Assembly (NCBI RefSeq): GCF_014836545.1
Contig: NZ_JACSQS010000013.1
Location: forward strand, 45,268-109,267
DNA length: 64,000 nucleotides
Origin: Stenotrophomonas lacuserhaii
Lineage (GTDB): Bacteria > Pseudomonadota > Gammaproteobacteria > Xanthomonadales > Xanthomonadaceae
Reading direction: 5' to 3'
Notes under the pieces: model-generated
Databases searched by the model: none
What the model was told of the DNA's origin: nothing
Seen by the model: only the letters and a program-made list of their open reading frames with translations
Translations under genes and position numbers: made by a program
Shown: positions 7,755 through 16,421 of the stretch, piece after piece
Position numbering within the stretch: the first letter of the stretch is position 1
How the letters are laid out: every line of letters starts with the position of its first letter

Positions 7755-8204
7755 TTACGACTTCATTGCGTGCTTACGGGCGCGCATGACCGCATGGGTC
7801 TCCTGCACTTCCGGCAGCAGGCGGGTGACTTCGGTGCGCACCGGGGCCGGCACGTCGTTGTCGGTCAGCACGTCCTTGAAGGCCTTCAGCAGGCGATCTT
7901 CGGATTCTTCCAGCTCGGCAACGTAGCCGTACTCGGTGTCGCCCAGAGTGGCGCGGATGTTGCCGTACATCTTCTGCACCGAACCGACGAAGGTGCCGTG
8001 TTCCGCCGGCTCACCGCCGGTGGCGGCAACGGTCGCGCTCAGCGAGGTGACGATGTCGGCCTTGCTGCCGGCGATGCGGGTAAACAGGGCGGCAAGTTCG
8101 GCGTCCTTCACCTTGGTGGCGGCTTCGCTGTAGAACTTCTGACCATCACGGGCGATCTCGATCAGGTCATTGAGGCTGTGTTCGATCTTGGACTGGGTGC
8201 TCAT
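7755..8204 (-). CDS. PA2169-family four-helix-bundle protein (DUF2383)
   Basis: This 149-residue, mostly helical protein starts MSTQSKIEHSLNDLIEIARDG, which is characteristic of the ferritin-like PA2169 family. Later segments such as LFTRIAGSKADIV and YVAELEESEDRLLKAF keep the Glu/His-rich heptad pattern of a four-helix bundle. Family members are often stress-induced; no function is proven. A GGAG box lies about nine bases before the ATG at 8204, which settles the start. The gene ends against a bidirectional terminator. Confidence 0.8.
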   Translation of the reverse strand: MSTQSKIEHSLNDLIEIARDGQKFYSEAATKVKDAELAALFTRIAGSKADIVTSLSATVAATGGEPAEHGTFVGSVQKMYGNIRATLGDTEYGYVAELEESEDRLLKAFKDVLTDNDVPAPVRTEVTRLLPEVQETHAVMRARKHAMKS

Positions 8205-8382
8205 GGATAGTGCTCCGTGTGAGTGGTCGAATGGAACGGCGGGAGTGATGCCGTGCCGTTGGAGACCACCTTGGACAGGAGCGAGTCCACTGCAGGTGAG
8301 CACCGTTTGATGCGCCCGTCATGTGGCCCAACGGCGGCTGACGCTGCCGGTATGAAGCCCTTGAATGGCCACTTGGGCGGGC

Positions 8383-8604
8383 TCAGGCGGAGGCCTCTAC
8401 CCGCAGCTGGATTCGCAGTGCACGCATGACGCCCAGCACGCTGTCGAAGTACAACGGACGCGTGCCATTCAACTGCCGTCGCATGGACTCGCTGCTGAGG
8501 CCGCACTGCTGCGCGACATGACTCATGCCGTGCAATTCGGCTGGCCGGCGGATCAGGGATCCCCACGCATCGCCCACCGTATGACGGTGCACGATGCAGT
8601 GCAT
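8383..8604 (-). CDS. small HTH protein resembling addiction-module antidotes
   Basis: The 73-residue product contains MSHVAQQCGLSSESMRRQL followed by FDSVLGVMRALRIQLRVEAS. This matches the C-terminal helix-turn-helix half of the HigA-like addiction-module antidote family, where the ending VMKVLRALGLRL is usual. The N-terminal part is shorter or more divergent than in that family, and no toxin gene lies beside it, so it may be an orphan or eroded antitoxin. The frame is also open upstream to a GTG at 8649; the start is uncertain and no good ribosome binding site is seen. Confidence 0.45.
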   Translation of the reverse strand: MHCIVHRHTVGDAWGSLIRRPAELHGMSHVAQQCGLSSESMRRQLNGTRPLYFDSVLGVMRALRIQLRVEASA

Positions 8605-8856
8605 TCTCCGCCGTGCCCAAAGGGCAAAACAGAGCCAAAAAACACCCACAGACAGGATGCCAATCCCGGTTGGCGCTTTTCCTCGCCAGCAGGTTCATCC
8701 CATCAGTCGGGCGCCTTTGCGTACATGGGCAAAGTTGCAGTTGTGGGTCCGGCATAGGGCCGGCACGTCGCATGGACGGCGGCGCAGGGCATCAGTCAAA
8801 GGCGACGTGCCCAAGGAGGGGGCTGTAATGCGGAATGCGCCGCCGGTTCAAGGCAA

Positions 8857-8877
8857 GCCCCCGCATGACGCGGGGGC
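8857..8877. terminator. GC hairpin after the 130-aa secreted-protein gene
   Basis: An eight-base stem GCCCCCGC/GCGGGGGC with a five-base loop lies just past the stop of the leftward gene at 8886. The T-run is weak (TTGCCTTG on the minus strand), so the termination role is tentative. Confidence 0.4.
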
Positions 8878-8885
8878 CGCCGGGC

Positions 8886-9278
8886 TCAATCGCGGTCGAG
8901 CTTGAGCTCGAGACCATCTGCCGTGTTGCGGACGACGATCACATCGAAATCGCGGTTGCCATTGACGGCCTTGATCTCGACTTCGTCGGTGTCGTCGGTC
9001 TTGATGCTGTAGACGCCCGCACCGAACTCCTTGGAGAGTGCATTGGAGATCAGCACCGCGGCCGCTTCGTGATTGGTGGCGGCCGGGATGGCGATGGCGA
9101 CATTGGTGGCTTCACCTGCTTGCGGCGTCACCGCGAGGGTGATCTCGCCATCGATCTTGGATCGGCCCTTCAGTTCGACGTTCCACTTGTTCGACGGCGC
9201 AGCGAATGCGGGGACCGCCATGGCGAAGGCGACAGCTACGGCCAGGGACCGGGCAAGCGGGGTACGCAGGATGTTCAT
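8886..9278 (-). CDS. secreted protein of unknown function, 130 aa
   Basis: The start at 9278 is chosen for its GAGGAG box nine bases upstream and because it opens with a classic signal peptide (MNILRTPLARSLAVAVAFAM, ending PAFA before APSNKW). The mature part is about 105 residues, rich in Asp, Glu and Lys, with alternating hydrophobic strands and no cysteine, and ends VVRNTADGLELKLDRD. It looks like a small soluble periplasmic beta-rich protein. No family was recognised. It lies 3' of tRNA-Arg on the same strand. Confidence 0.7.
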   Translation of the reverse strand: MNILRTPLARSLAVAVAFAMAVPAFAAPSNKWNVELKGRSKIDGEITLAVTPQAGEATNVAIAIPAATNHEAAAVLISNALSKEFGAGVYSIKTDDTDEVEIKAVNGNRDFDVIVVRNTADGLELKLDRD

Positions 9279-9445
9279 CGATGCCACTCCTCTGCAGGCG
9301 GGCAGGTGCCCGTGGGAGGCCGATGCTGTCGCAGGGGAGTTGGAGGGGGTGTGAAGCGTGGCTGCCGTGGCTGAACACGCCTTCAGGGGGCCTGCTCGCG
9401 GCGTCGGGGCCGTGGGCCTGGGACGCGGGGGGTGAAGCGAAGAGA

Positions 9446-9522
9446 TGGTGCGCCCGGAGGGATTCGAACCCCCGACCAATGGCTTCGGAAGCCACTACTC
9501 TATCCGGCTGAGCTACGAGCGC
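9446..9522 (-). tRNA. tRNA-Arg (anticodon CCG)
   Basis: The minus strand folds into a full cloverleaf: a seven-base acceptor stem GCGCTCG pairing with CGGGCGC, a D-arm with GCTCAG, an anticodon loop TTCCGAA, a T-arm with GGTTCGAATCC, and an encoded CCA end at 9446-9448. The anticodon CCG is at 9486-9488 and reads CGG codons. The exopolysaccharide locus begins 68 bases from its 5' end. Confidence 0.95.
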
Positions 9523-9590
9523 GTTTCAAGGCGCGCAGTATATAGGAATTTCTGCGGGTGGGCGGTGGTCCTGTCAGCTTCCTGTCGGAT

Positions 9591-10634
9591 TCATGGCATC
9601 GCAGTCCATATGCTGCGGGCCTTGGAGACCACACGCCCGAACCTTTGGACATCGCCACCGAGGAAAAAGAAGCCTTTGGCTTCCTCCGGCAAGGTCTTCA
9701 CGAAATAGTCGTGGCTTACACCGCTCTCCGGAACGAAGTTCGCCACCACGCGCAGGCCTCTGATTGCGTCGCTGGGAAGCTGATCCCCGGACTTTCTACC
9801 GATTTCACCGCCGTCAGGGCGAGACATGTCAGCGAGCGTCGTTTCAACCAGCCGCCGCAGCGCGGGTGTCTGCGCCGGGCTCCCGGCGATCTCCGCCATC
9901 GCTGCCAACGGAATAGCCGCGAACAGGTGGTAATGGAGAGCTCGCTTTCCACGTGCGAGCTCAGCCTGCAGGTGACCCTCTGCTCCGATCCCCTTGATGC
10001 CCCGATCAAGAATTGACTCGCCCAGCCTAACGCGCGCTCGGTCCTGAAGAAGGACGCCACCAAGCATCATCGAAAGCCCGTGCCAGTAGAGGTGGTTGTC
10101 AACAGGTTGCGACTCGTAGAATGCATCGGAGGCTCGCAGCGTGTCGCTGAGCCACTGACGCGTGGCCGCAGAAATAGCGCCGTCTAGGTCGACATCATCC
10201 AAGGCCAGCACCGACGTCGTGATGGCGACCATCAACCAGTCTCGGTAATAGTAGTCTTCTTTAGTCGTGGTACCCGTCAAGAACTTTTTCTGCGCCATCT
10301 GGTCCAGAAGCCGGCTAATACAATGAGCGATGCCTCCCCGACGATCGCGGGGTGCACGCCCGTAGCTATCTGCCAGACGGTTAAGTTGCATCACCGGCCT
10401 GTTCAGAATATCCCGTACGGGCTTCTGTTGTTCGACCTTGGCCGCGTCCAGCGTCGAGAAGGTTGAGTCGGCCGACGGGCCCTTGTAACGCGTGACGATG
10501 CCCATTTCCGAGGACATTGCCGGGACGGGAGGACATTCGTTAGAGCGGGGGGCTGCCAATACGGTTGCCGGCACTGAAATCGATGCAATGAGAGCGCCTA
10601 GTATGGTGGTTCTTAGGTACGAACTGAAACCCAT
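9591..10634 (-). CDS. alginate-lyase-family (PL5-like) secreted protein
   Basis: The 347-residue protein starts with a signal peptide (MGFSSYLRTTILGALIASIS, cleaved near VLAAP). The central motif DNHLYWHGLSMM resembles the NNHSYW motif of AlgL-type lyases, and RGKRALHYHLFA resembles the family's Arg-Tyr-His catalytic segment. Such enzymes cleave uronate-containing polymers by beta-elimination, and in export systems they clear polymer trapped in the periplasm. It is the last gene of the leftward polysaccharide operon, so its likely substrate is the locus polymer and not alginate itself. A TTG 16 codons upstream is an alternative start, but the ATG at 10634 fits the signal peptide. Confidence 0.75.
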   Translation of the reverse strand: MGFSSYLRTTILGALIASISVPATVLAAPRSNECPPVPAMSSEMGIVTRYKGPSADSTFSTLDAAKVEQQKPVRDILNRPVMQLNRLADSYGRAPRDRRGGIAHCISRLLDQMAQKKFLTGTTTKEDYYYRDWLMVAITTSVLALDDVDLDGAISAATRQWLSDTLRASDAFYESQPVDNHLYWHGLSMMLGGVLLQDRARVRLGESILDRGIKGIGAEGHLQAELARGKRALHYHLFAAIPLAAMAEIAGSPAQTPALRRLVETTLADMSRPDGGEIGRKSGDQLPSDAIRGLRVVANFVPESGVSHDYFVKTLPEEAKGFFFLGGDVQRFGRVVSKARSIWTAMP

Positions 10635-10678
10635 GCGAGTACTTTCCTCAGTCTGGTCGCTAGCCTGCGAAATGGTTG

Positions 10679-11986
10679 TCAACGCTTGATTCGAGACGTA
10701 ATTTTGCCGACAAGCGTCCCCAAGCCCGAGAGATCACTTCGGCCGATAACGAGGAACCGATTCATCGGTATACCGAACTTGACCTTGTACAAGACCAGGA
10801 AAGAACCCGTAAGGACAAGGTTTGACAGAAGCATAGAGAGAGCAGCGCCCTCGAGTCCGTAGGCACGAGTCAATGGCAGCGCCGTCAGAATATTGAGCGA
10901 AACTCCCGGGAGCATCAGCAGCAATACACGAGCCGGGGACAGCACCACGGACAGGCTCGGAAAGAGGATTGTCCATGGAGCGCCAATCAACGTCGTTCCG
11001 ACCAGAAGAGGGAACAGCCAGCCATCGACGGCGAAGCGGCCACCAAGCAGAAGCGGTACGGAGATGCTGGAACTCGCAACCATGGCTACCGAAATCAAGG
11101 TGAACAGCACCATGGCAACGCGTGACATTGCCGCACTACCTTCCACCGCATCGTTCACACTTCTTGCACGGACACTGTACGAGAACGCCACTACCGCGAT
11201 TGCCATGCCAACTTCGGTGATGATCTCGGTCAACCGCTGCAGCGAGAAGAACAGCCCTGCTGCGGCCTCTGGCTCTACATGGCTCACAACCAGAAATGAC
11301 ACGCGTTTTGCTGCATTCATCAACAGCACCGCCAGCATGAACACGAATCCCCGGGCGATCAGTCTCCGCGTCAGGGCCAGCGTATTCGCCGAGGGGCGGA
11401 AAATGAAGCGGTATTGCCTTGCAAACAGATAGAGCGCGGCGACCAGCTGCGACAGGGCCAGAACCCACATCGCGGACATAAGGGTGAAGCTTCCGGGGAT
11501 CGCAAGGAGCAGAACCGTGCACGGCAGGAGCACGAAGCGGGAGATCAGCTCCGAGGTGTTAAACAACCTGATGTCGCCCTCTCCCAAGAGGGTGCCTTGC
11601 ATCATCCTCAAGTAGAGCATCGCCGCCAGCAATAGCGAGAACGGGGGCGCAAGCGCAGCGATATCGATGCTCAATGACGAGAGGTGAAGGGTTATATAGG
11701 AAATAGGGACGCCGACAGCGGCAAGCACACACCAGACCAGGAAGCTTGCCCTCGTGTAGGACGCAGCGCGGTCAGGTTCTTGACCGACGAACACCGCCAA
11801 CGAGTTGCGTATGCCCAGGTCGAGCATTGTGGAAAATATCAGAGTCGTTGAAAAAACGAAGCCGTAAATAGCCATCTCTGCGAGAGAGAGCTGGCGCGCC
11901 ACGATCAGGAATACCAGCAGATTCACTGATTTTCCGCCGAAGCGGGCCACGACGGTCGCAAGTGTGTCAAGAAGCCTTTTAGCCAT
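10679..11986 (-). CDS. wzx: Wzx-type polysaccharide flippase
   Basis: A 435-residue integral membrane protein with about 12 hydrophobic segments and the MATE/PST layout of lipid-linked oligosaccharide flippases. It starts MAKRLLDTLATVVARFGGKSVNLLVFLIVARQL, in which the Ar-Gly-Gly and early charged residues are typical of Wzx. It would flip undecaprenyl-linked repeat units across the inner membrane for polymerisation by the Wzy encoded upstream. Its start overlaps the stop of the beta-propeller gene by eight bases. Confidence 0.8.
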   Translation of the reverse strand: MAKRLLDTLATVVARFGGKSVNLLVFLIVARQLSLAEMAIYGFVFSTTLIFSTMLDLGIRNSLAVFVGQEPDRAASYTRASFLVWCVLAAVGVPISYITLHLSSLSIDIAALAPPFSLLLAAMLYLRMMQGTLLGEGDIRLFNTSELISRFVLLPCTVLLLAIPGSFTLMSAMWVLALSQLVAALYLFARQYRFIFRPSANTLALTRRLIARGFVFMLAVLLMNAAKRVSFLVVSHVEPEAAAGLFFSLQRLTEIITEVGMAIAVVAFSYSVRARSVNDAVEGSAAMSRVAMVLFTLISVAMVASSSISVPLLLGGRFAVDGWLFPLLVGTTLIGAPWTILFPSLSVVLSPARVLLLMLPGVSLNILTALPLTRAYGLEGAALSMLLSNLVLTGSFLVLYKVKFGIPMNRFLVIGRSDLSGLGTLVGKITSRIKR

Positions 11987-13331
11987 TGCTCGGAAGGCCT
12001 CGTGTGTCGCCGATCATTACCTGTCGATAGCCATTTACAGTGCCATTGAAAGCGAAGCGCTTGCCATCAGGCGCCCATACCGGGTGGGGATCGATTCGAC
12101 GGGGACCGAGCAGATCCTTTGTATGTACCCAGGTTACGTGTCGTTCCTCATTCTTCTCCAAGTCGATGAGCCGCAAAGGAACGTCGTTCCGCTCGTTCTT
12201 GAAGCCTTCAACCGTATAAGAGTCTGTCAGGAGGTAGCGCCCGCTGCAGTCAATGCTAGGGTGGCCGCTGCCCTTATGGCCCGGGGCAACGATGCTGAGC
12301 TCACTGCCGTCGCTGCGAAACTGCACGAACGCCATTTGCTCGCCTTTGGGGCGTAGGTTCATGAGAATATGTTCGCCGTCTGGGGTCCAGTTTGGATGAT
12401 GCCCGCCGACGCGCCAGAGCCTATCCGGCATGGCAAGCCGGACATCAGAGCCATCCAGTCTCATCGTAATCAGCTGCACGGGCGTTCCTGCACGGAGCGG
12501 GACGCCCGTACTGAAAATCACGGCGAAGAGACGGTCGTTGCTCGGGTTGACCTTGACATTGAAGACATAATAGCTGCCGCCGGCGAGCTCGCTCTGGTCA
12601 CCTAAAGCCAAAACAATGTCGTGCAAGCTGATCAACAGTGCCTTCCTGCCCGTCGCAAGATCGGTTCGCCAGATTCCCTCGGTGCGGCTCGCTTTCTCGC
12701 GCTGCCTTGGCTTGTTAAGGAGCGGATCTGCTACGCCATACCCAGGAATGATAGCGTTTACGTACTCGATGTTCGGTGCATACGAATATCGAGCATCCGG
12801 TGACATGCCATAGACCGGTCCATCCAAGACCTGATCAAGACCTGCGTTGCGCGAGAGACGAACCCCGGTCGCGCGACCATTGATAACGTCATTGCAGAAA
12901 AGCAAATCGTCGGTTTGCCCCCAGTGGACATTGGCCCCAAGCTGCGCGCCCCAGCCTGCGGTCTCATGGATGACATCACAACGCCCCTCATCCAGGTCGA
13001 TTACGCAAACGCGCGCGCGGTCGCCCGGAATAGGAATACGGTTTATAAAGGGGACCTGCGTAACGGCAAGATAGCGCCCGCTGGGGGAGAACGGATTCAC
13101 ATCGAAAAAGGTCGTCATGTAGTGGCCGTCGGGCGGCGTCACGACATGCACCGGGATAAGGTCCTCAGCGAGCCTGTAGGCGCGCGCCGGACTCTCCCGA
13201 GTCGCTGCCGGGTCGGGCCAGATGTTCGTAGGCCCACGCATATGAGCGAGCACGTTTCGAATAATATCGGGCGACTCGCGTACTGAGCGTTTGAGAAACT
13301 TAAGGTTGTTGATGAGTATCTGAGTGTTCAT
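11979..13331 (-). CDS. beta-propeller protein, possibly an oligouronide-lyase-like (PL22-type) enzyme
   Basis: A 450-residue protein without an obvious signal peptide. It contains repeated WD40/PD40-type blades, for instance HHPNWTPDGEHILMN, HPSIDCSGRYLLTDSY and DPHPVWAPDGKRFAFNG. Histidines are placed just before the blade motifs, as in oligogalacturonate lyases of family PL22, where they hold a metal. Membership of PL22 is an inference. If correct, the operon encodes two lyase-like proteins, one periplasmic and one probably cytoplasmic, both acting on a uronic-acid-containing polymer. An alternative is a non-enzymatic TolB-like propeller. Confidence 0.65.
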   Translation of the reverse strand: MNTQILINNLKFLKRSVRESPDIIRNVLAHMRGPTNIWPDPAATRESPARAYRLAEDLIPVHVVTPPDGHYMTTFFDVNPFSPSGRYLAVTQVPFINRIPIPGDRARVCVIDLDEGRCDVIHETAGWGAQLGANVHWGQTDDLLFCNDVINGRATGVRLSRNAGLDQVLDGPVYGMSPDARYSYAPNIEYVNAIIPGYGVADPLLNKPRQREKASRTEGIWRTDLATGRKALLISLHDIVLALGDQSELAGGSYYVFNVKVNPSNDRLFAVIFSTGVPLRAGTPVQLITMRLDGSDVRLAMPDRLWRVGGHHPNWTPDGEHILMNLRPKGEQMAFVQFRSDGSELSIVAPGHKGSGHPSIDCSGRYLLTDSYTVEGFKNERNDVPLRLIDLEKNEERHVTWVHTKDLLGPRRIDPHPVWAPDGKRFAFNGTVNGYRQVMIGDTRGLPSNG

Positions 13332-13345
13332 CTTGCATGGTCCCT

Positions 13346-14134
13346 TTAGCCCGCGCGATCGCGCTGGAGGCGAAGCGCTTCGCGGATGAAAATGCCAGGG
13401 AAGATGAATGCATCCCGTGCATAGCGACGGAACAGGCGACGTGGGTCAGAGCTGAGGCGATAAAGCCATTCCAGTCCGATCGCCCCCATCCAACGTGGAG
13501 CGCGCTTCACGCTCCCCGCCATGAAATCAACCGTCGCGCCCGCGCATATCGCGATGCCAGCAGGCAGCAGATGCCGATTACGGAATACCCACTTCTCCTG
13601 CTTTGGTGAGCCGAGGCCAAGGATGATGAAGTTGGCCGCCGATGCTCGAATCATGTCAATGATCGCGGACGACTCGGATTCGTCGGCCTCAAAGCCAAGC
13701 GGGGGGCTATAGCTACCTGCCGCCCGTAGCGAGGGATAGCTCCTCGAAACGTTGTCTATCGCACGATGCGGCACGTCCCCCATTCCTCCAAGCACAAACA
13801 CCGATAAAGGAAGTCGATTCTGCTCGGCATGTTCCAGAACCGCCGGCACTAGATCACTTCCGGCGACCCGCTCGGGAACCGGACGACGAAGAAGTCGCGA
13901 CGCCGCGTACACGGGCCAGCCGTCGGCGAGGACGTAGGAGGCTTGTCGATAAACCTCGGCGAACTCCGTATCCGAATCCAACATGACAATGTGGTCAACG
14001 TTCGGGGTCACCACATAGTGAAATCGGTCTGCCCGAACAGCGGCGTTTGTGACCTGAGCGGCCGCTTCGCGCAGCGTGAGCGGATCTATGTGGACCCCGA
14101 AGAGCCTGACGGGGGCAGGAAAATTAGTAGTCAT
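13346..14134 (-). CDS. WecG/TagA/CpsF-family (GT26) glycosyltransferase
   Basis: This 262-residue protein shows the GT26 signatures VVTPNVDHIVML near residue 42, VLADGWPVYAASRLL, and GLGSPKQEKWV near residue 175, followed by AGATVDFMAGSVKRAPRWM. GT26 enzymes such as WecG, TagA and GumM add a sugar to an undecaprenyl-linked acceptor in the cytoplasm. It begins four bases inside the end of wzy, showing coupled translation. Confidence 0.88.
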   Translation of the reverse strand: MTTNFPAPVRLFGVHIDPLTLREAAAQVTNAAVRADRFHYVVTPNVDHIVMLDSDTEFAEVYRQASYVLADGWPVYAASRLLRRPVPERVAGSDLVPAVLEHAEQNRLPLSVFVLGGMGDVPHRAIDNVSRSYPSLRAAGSYSPPLGFEADESESSAIIDMIRASAANFIILGLGSPKQEKWVFRNRHLLPAGIAICAGATVDFMAGSVKRAPRWMGAIGLEWLYRLSSDPRRLFRRYARDAFIFPGIFIREALRLQRDRAG

Positions 14135-15345
14135 TTGCTTTTATTCCGTGTCTGGATGGCAATCGACGTCATCAACAAGACGAGGCAATACAGGGTCACG
14201 GGTTTCGATGCGTAGTTGGCGCCAGTAAGGCTCCCAAGGACCATGGTAAGCACGAAAAAGAACGTGTATGAGTAACGTTGGTCCGGATTTCTAGCGCCCG
14301 CGACCCATATGTGGCTGAGTGCGAGTAGAACCACCAGTCCGAAGCCGAGGTAGCCGTTCTCGAAGAAGGCCTGGATGAAACTGTTATGTGGATGCGGGGG
14401 GCGATAGACGCCGGGCCAGAGGTGATCAAAAGCTGGTTGATCGAATGAGGCAAAGCCGTGGCCTTTGAGGGGAGTCAGCGCCGCTTCCCCTATGCTGCGG
14501 AGCCATATGGTCGTGCGCCCGGTGAGGCTTGTATCGACGCCCGCACCGGCCAATGTGGATTCCAAACTTGACTGGATGGTGATAGCAACTACAACAACAG
14601 CCAGCGTGCAGATGCCGGCCATCCACCGCATCCATCGCCCCATAGCAAATGCGATGGTCAACGCAAGCGCAACTACTACAAAAAAGGAGTAGAGCCGGGC
14701 GTAAGCCAGTATGAATGCCGCGAAGATCAGGGGAAGGCATAAGTAGAGCCACCACCTCTGGGGAAAAATGCGCCTGAGGTCGCCGTTGAGTGCAGCAAGC
14801 ACTACAAGTCCCAGCGCGAGACCCATGTAAAGGCCGAGCCGCAACTGGTGTTCGAAAACGCCCCGTAGTTCGGGTCGCTCGCCGGAGGTGAACGGTTGGA
14901 AAGCGAGCGCCCGGTCAGCTGGGATGACTGCAAGCGAAAGTACTGCGGCAATGCACGCAAGCACCACAATGGAGCGTACGACTCGTTCGATTGGCGCTGA
15001 AGCGAGAAAGACACTGGCTGCATAGATCACGATGAGCAGTACACACTGGTAGAGCGTGTCCATGGCCGAAGGAGCCCACAACGTGCTTGCTGCAATCAGC
15101 CCGAGGTAAACCAGCAAGATCCGATTTGAGGAGCGAATGGTCGGAAAAGGAAGGCGCCAAGCATTCTTGTAGGCCAGCAATCCTATAGAAAGCAACATGG
15201 AAGTGACCATCACCAGGTTGCCGATCTTCAGGCTTCCCAGCCGAGGAAGATTCAGATCCAGGCAAAGGGCGCCGAAGACGAAAAGCAGGACGGAAATCCG
15301 TGGAACCTGCACTGCGGTCCTGTCCGATAAGGGCATGGATTTCAT
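14131..15345 (-). CDS. wzy: Wzy-like polysaccharide polymerase (O-antigen ligase superfamily)
   Basis: A 404-residue membrane protein with about 11 hydrophobic segments. The large periplasmic loop contains SLTGRTTIWLRS, PLKGHGFASF and PHPHNSFIQAFFENGYLG, the pattern of the Wzy_C / WaaL domain. In a locus with Wzx and Wzc it is most simply the block polymerase that joins flipped repeat units. It starts within the end of the pyruvyl transferase gene (four-base overlap). Confidence 0.8.
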   Translation of the reverse strand: MKSMPLSDRTAVQVPRISVLLFVFGALCLDLNLPRLGSLKIGNLVMVTSMLLSIGLLAYKNAWRLPFPTIRSSNRILLVYLGLIAASTLWAPSAMDTLYQCVLLIVIYAASVFLASAPIERVVRSIVVLACIAAVLSLAVIPADRALAFQPFTSGERPELRGVFEHQLRLGLYMGLALGLVVLAALNGDLRRIFPQRWWLYLCLPLIFAAFILAYARLYSFFVVVALALTIAFAMGRWMRWMAGICTLAVVVVAITIQSSLESTLAGAGVDTSLTGRTTIWLRSIGEAALTPLKGHGFASFDQPAFDHLWPGVYRPPHPHNSFIQAFFENGYLGFGLVVLLALSHIWVAGARNPDQRYSYTFFFVLTMVLGSLTGANYASKPVTLYCLVLLMTSIAIQTRNKSK

Positions 15346-16421
15346 CGCGCGGAAAGTAATTGATCAAAGAATGCGTTCAGTTGCTCGCACTGTTGATATG
15401 CGGTGTCACGACGCATCGGTGCACAGCCAGAGGGAGTGGGTGCGTTGAAGTCGATGATATTTCCCGATAGCCCCAGGTCGGTAAAAAGCGCCGAGATCTT
15501 TCTTTGTTTACCTTGTGGGATGAGTGCGACGGGCACCGATCCCGCGTGAGCGGCTACCAATAATGCATGCAATCGATTGGAGTACAGGGATTCCACCCGG
15601 GAGTAGATCGCTGAAGCGTCATCCATGCTTTGATGGCAGTCGACGAAAATTATGCGATCCGGTCCGTAAGAGGCGGACAGCTTCTCGTAAAGGCTGAACA
15701 TCGCCGCGTTGTCGCGGCCGACTTGGGACACGATGGCGTGGATCGAGCCGGCTGGGCTGGCGTCGATAAGGTCCATGGCCATTGCAGATAAGCGTTCCAT
15801 GTCGAGTCCGCGATCTGCGCGGAAACTATAAGCCGTGGCGATGTCCCTTGGTCCGATAATCTGCGCGGGCTCATCGTATAGGTTGAAAGAAAGGTCAGGC
15901 GCGATGCCATCCACCCGGATTCCCTCACTTTCAAGGTAGCGGGCGCTTTCTTTGTCCCGCACCGAGAATGAATGGCAGATAGCACGGCGGAAACGGGTAA
16001 CAAGCAGCTCGCGACGCGTCATTGGCTCGAACGAAACGCCTGCCAGGCATACTTTGACGCCGACCATTTTCAGGCCGAATAGGATCAGGTTATAGACGAT
16101 TGATGAGATGAAAGCCCGACTGCTGTCACCCACGCCCCCCCCCAGCCCGCCCGGATTGAGGAAGAAGTAGCATCTCTGGCCGGAAAGGGCGGCAGCCGCC
16201 ATGGCAAGCATCATTCTGCCGCGGGGGCCATGAACCAGCCGCGTGTTTGCGATCCCCTCCACGCCCATCGTTGCGTGGAAGCTTTCGGGAGACCTGCTCA
16301 GATCGATGGACAGTGGGATCCGTGCGGCAATCAGCCTGGCCAGCTCGCGATTTATGAGCGCATCGCCGAGGTTGTCGAACTGCGTCTTCACGCTCATGAA
16401 GCCGATACTCTTGTGCGTCAC
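15342..16421 (-). CDS. polysaccharide pyruvyl transferase-family protein
   Basis: This 359-residue protein begins KTQFDNLGDALINREL, the typical nucleotide-sugar-like opening of the pyruvyl transferase family. It continues with FLNPGGLGGG, SFSVRDKESARYL and a C-terminal YSNRLHALLVAAHAGSVPVALI. Such enzymes place a pyruvate ketal on a sugar from phosphoenolpyruvate, adding negative charge to the polymer. It overlaps both neighbouring genes by four bases. Confidence 0.85.
   Translation of the reverse strand: MTHKSIGFMSVKTQFDNLGDALINRELARLIAARIPLSIDLSRSPESFHATMGVEGIANTRLVHGPRGRMMLAMAAAALSGQRCYFFLNPGGLGGGVGDSSRAFISSIVYNLILFGLKMVGVKVCLAGVSFEPMTRRELLVTRFRRAICHSFSVRDKESARYLESEGIRVDGIAPDLSFNLYDEPAQIIGPRDIATAYSFRADRGLDMERLSAMAMDLIDASPAGSIHAIVSQVGRDNAAMFSLYEKLSASYGPDRIIFVDCHQSMDDASAIYSRVESLYSNRLHALLVAAHAGSVPVALIPQGKQRKISALFTDLGLSGNIIDFNAPTPSGCAPMRRDTAYQQCEQLNAFFDQLLSAR

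Noticed and set aside
8762..8811. Inverted repeat GGCACGTCGC/GCGACGTGCC
   Set aside because: Ten-base arms 30 bases apart in GC-rich non-coding DNA with no nearby gene start that fits; could be chance.
8828..8905. 25-codon frame with a strong AAGGAGGGGG box
   Set aside because: It contains the GC hairpin of the opposite gene and has biased, repeat-like composition; too short to support without expression data.
9446..9522. tRNA-Arg as integration site of the exopolysaccharide locus
   Set aside because: The locus lies on the 5' side of the tRNA, not at its 3' end, and no integrase or repeated 3' tRNA end was seen.
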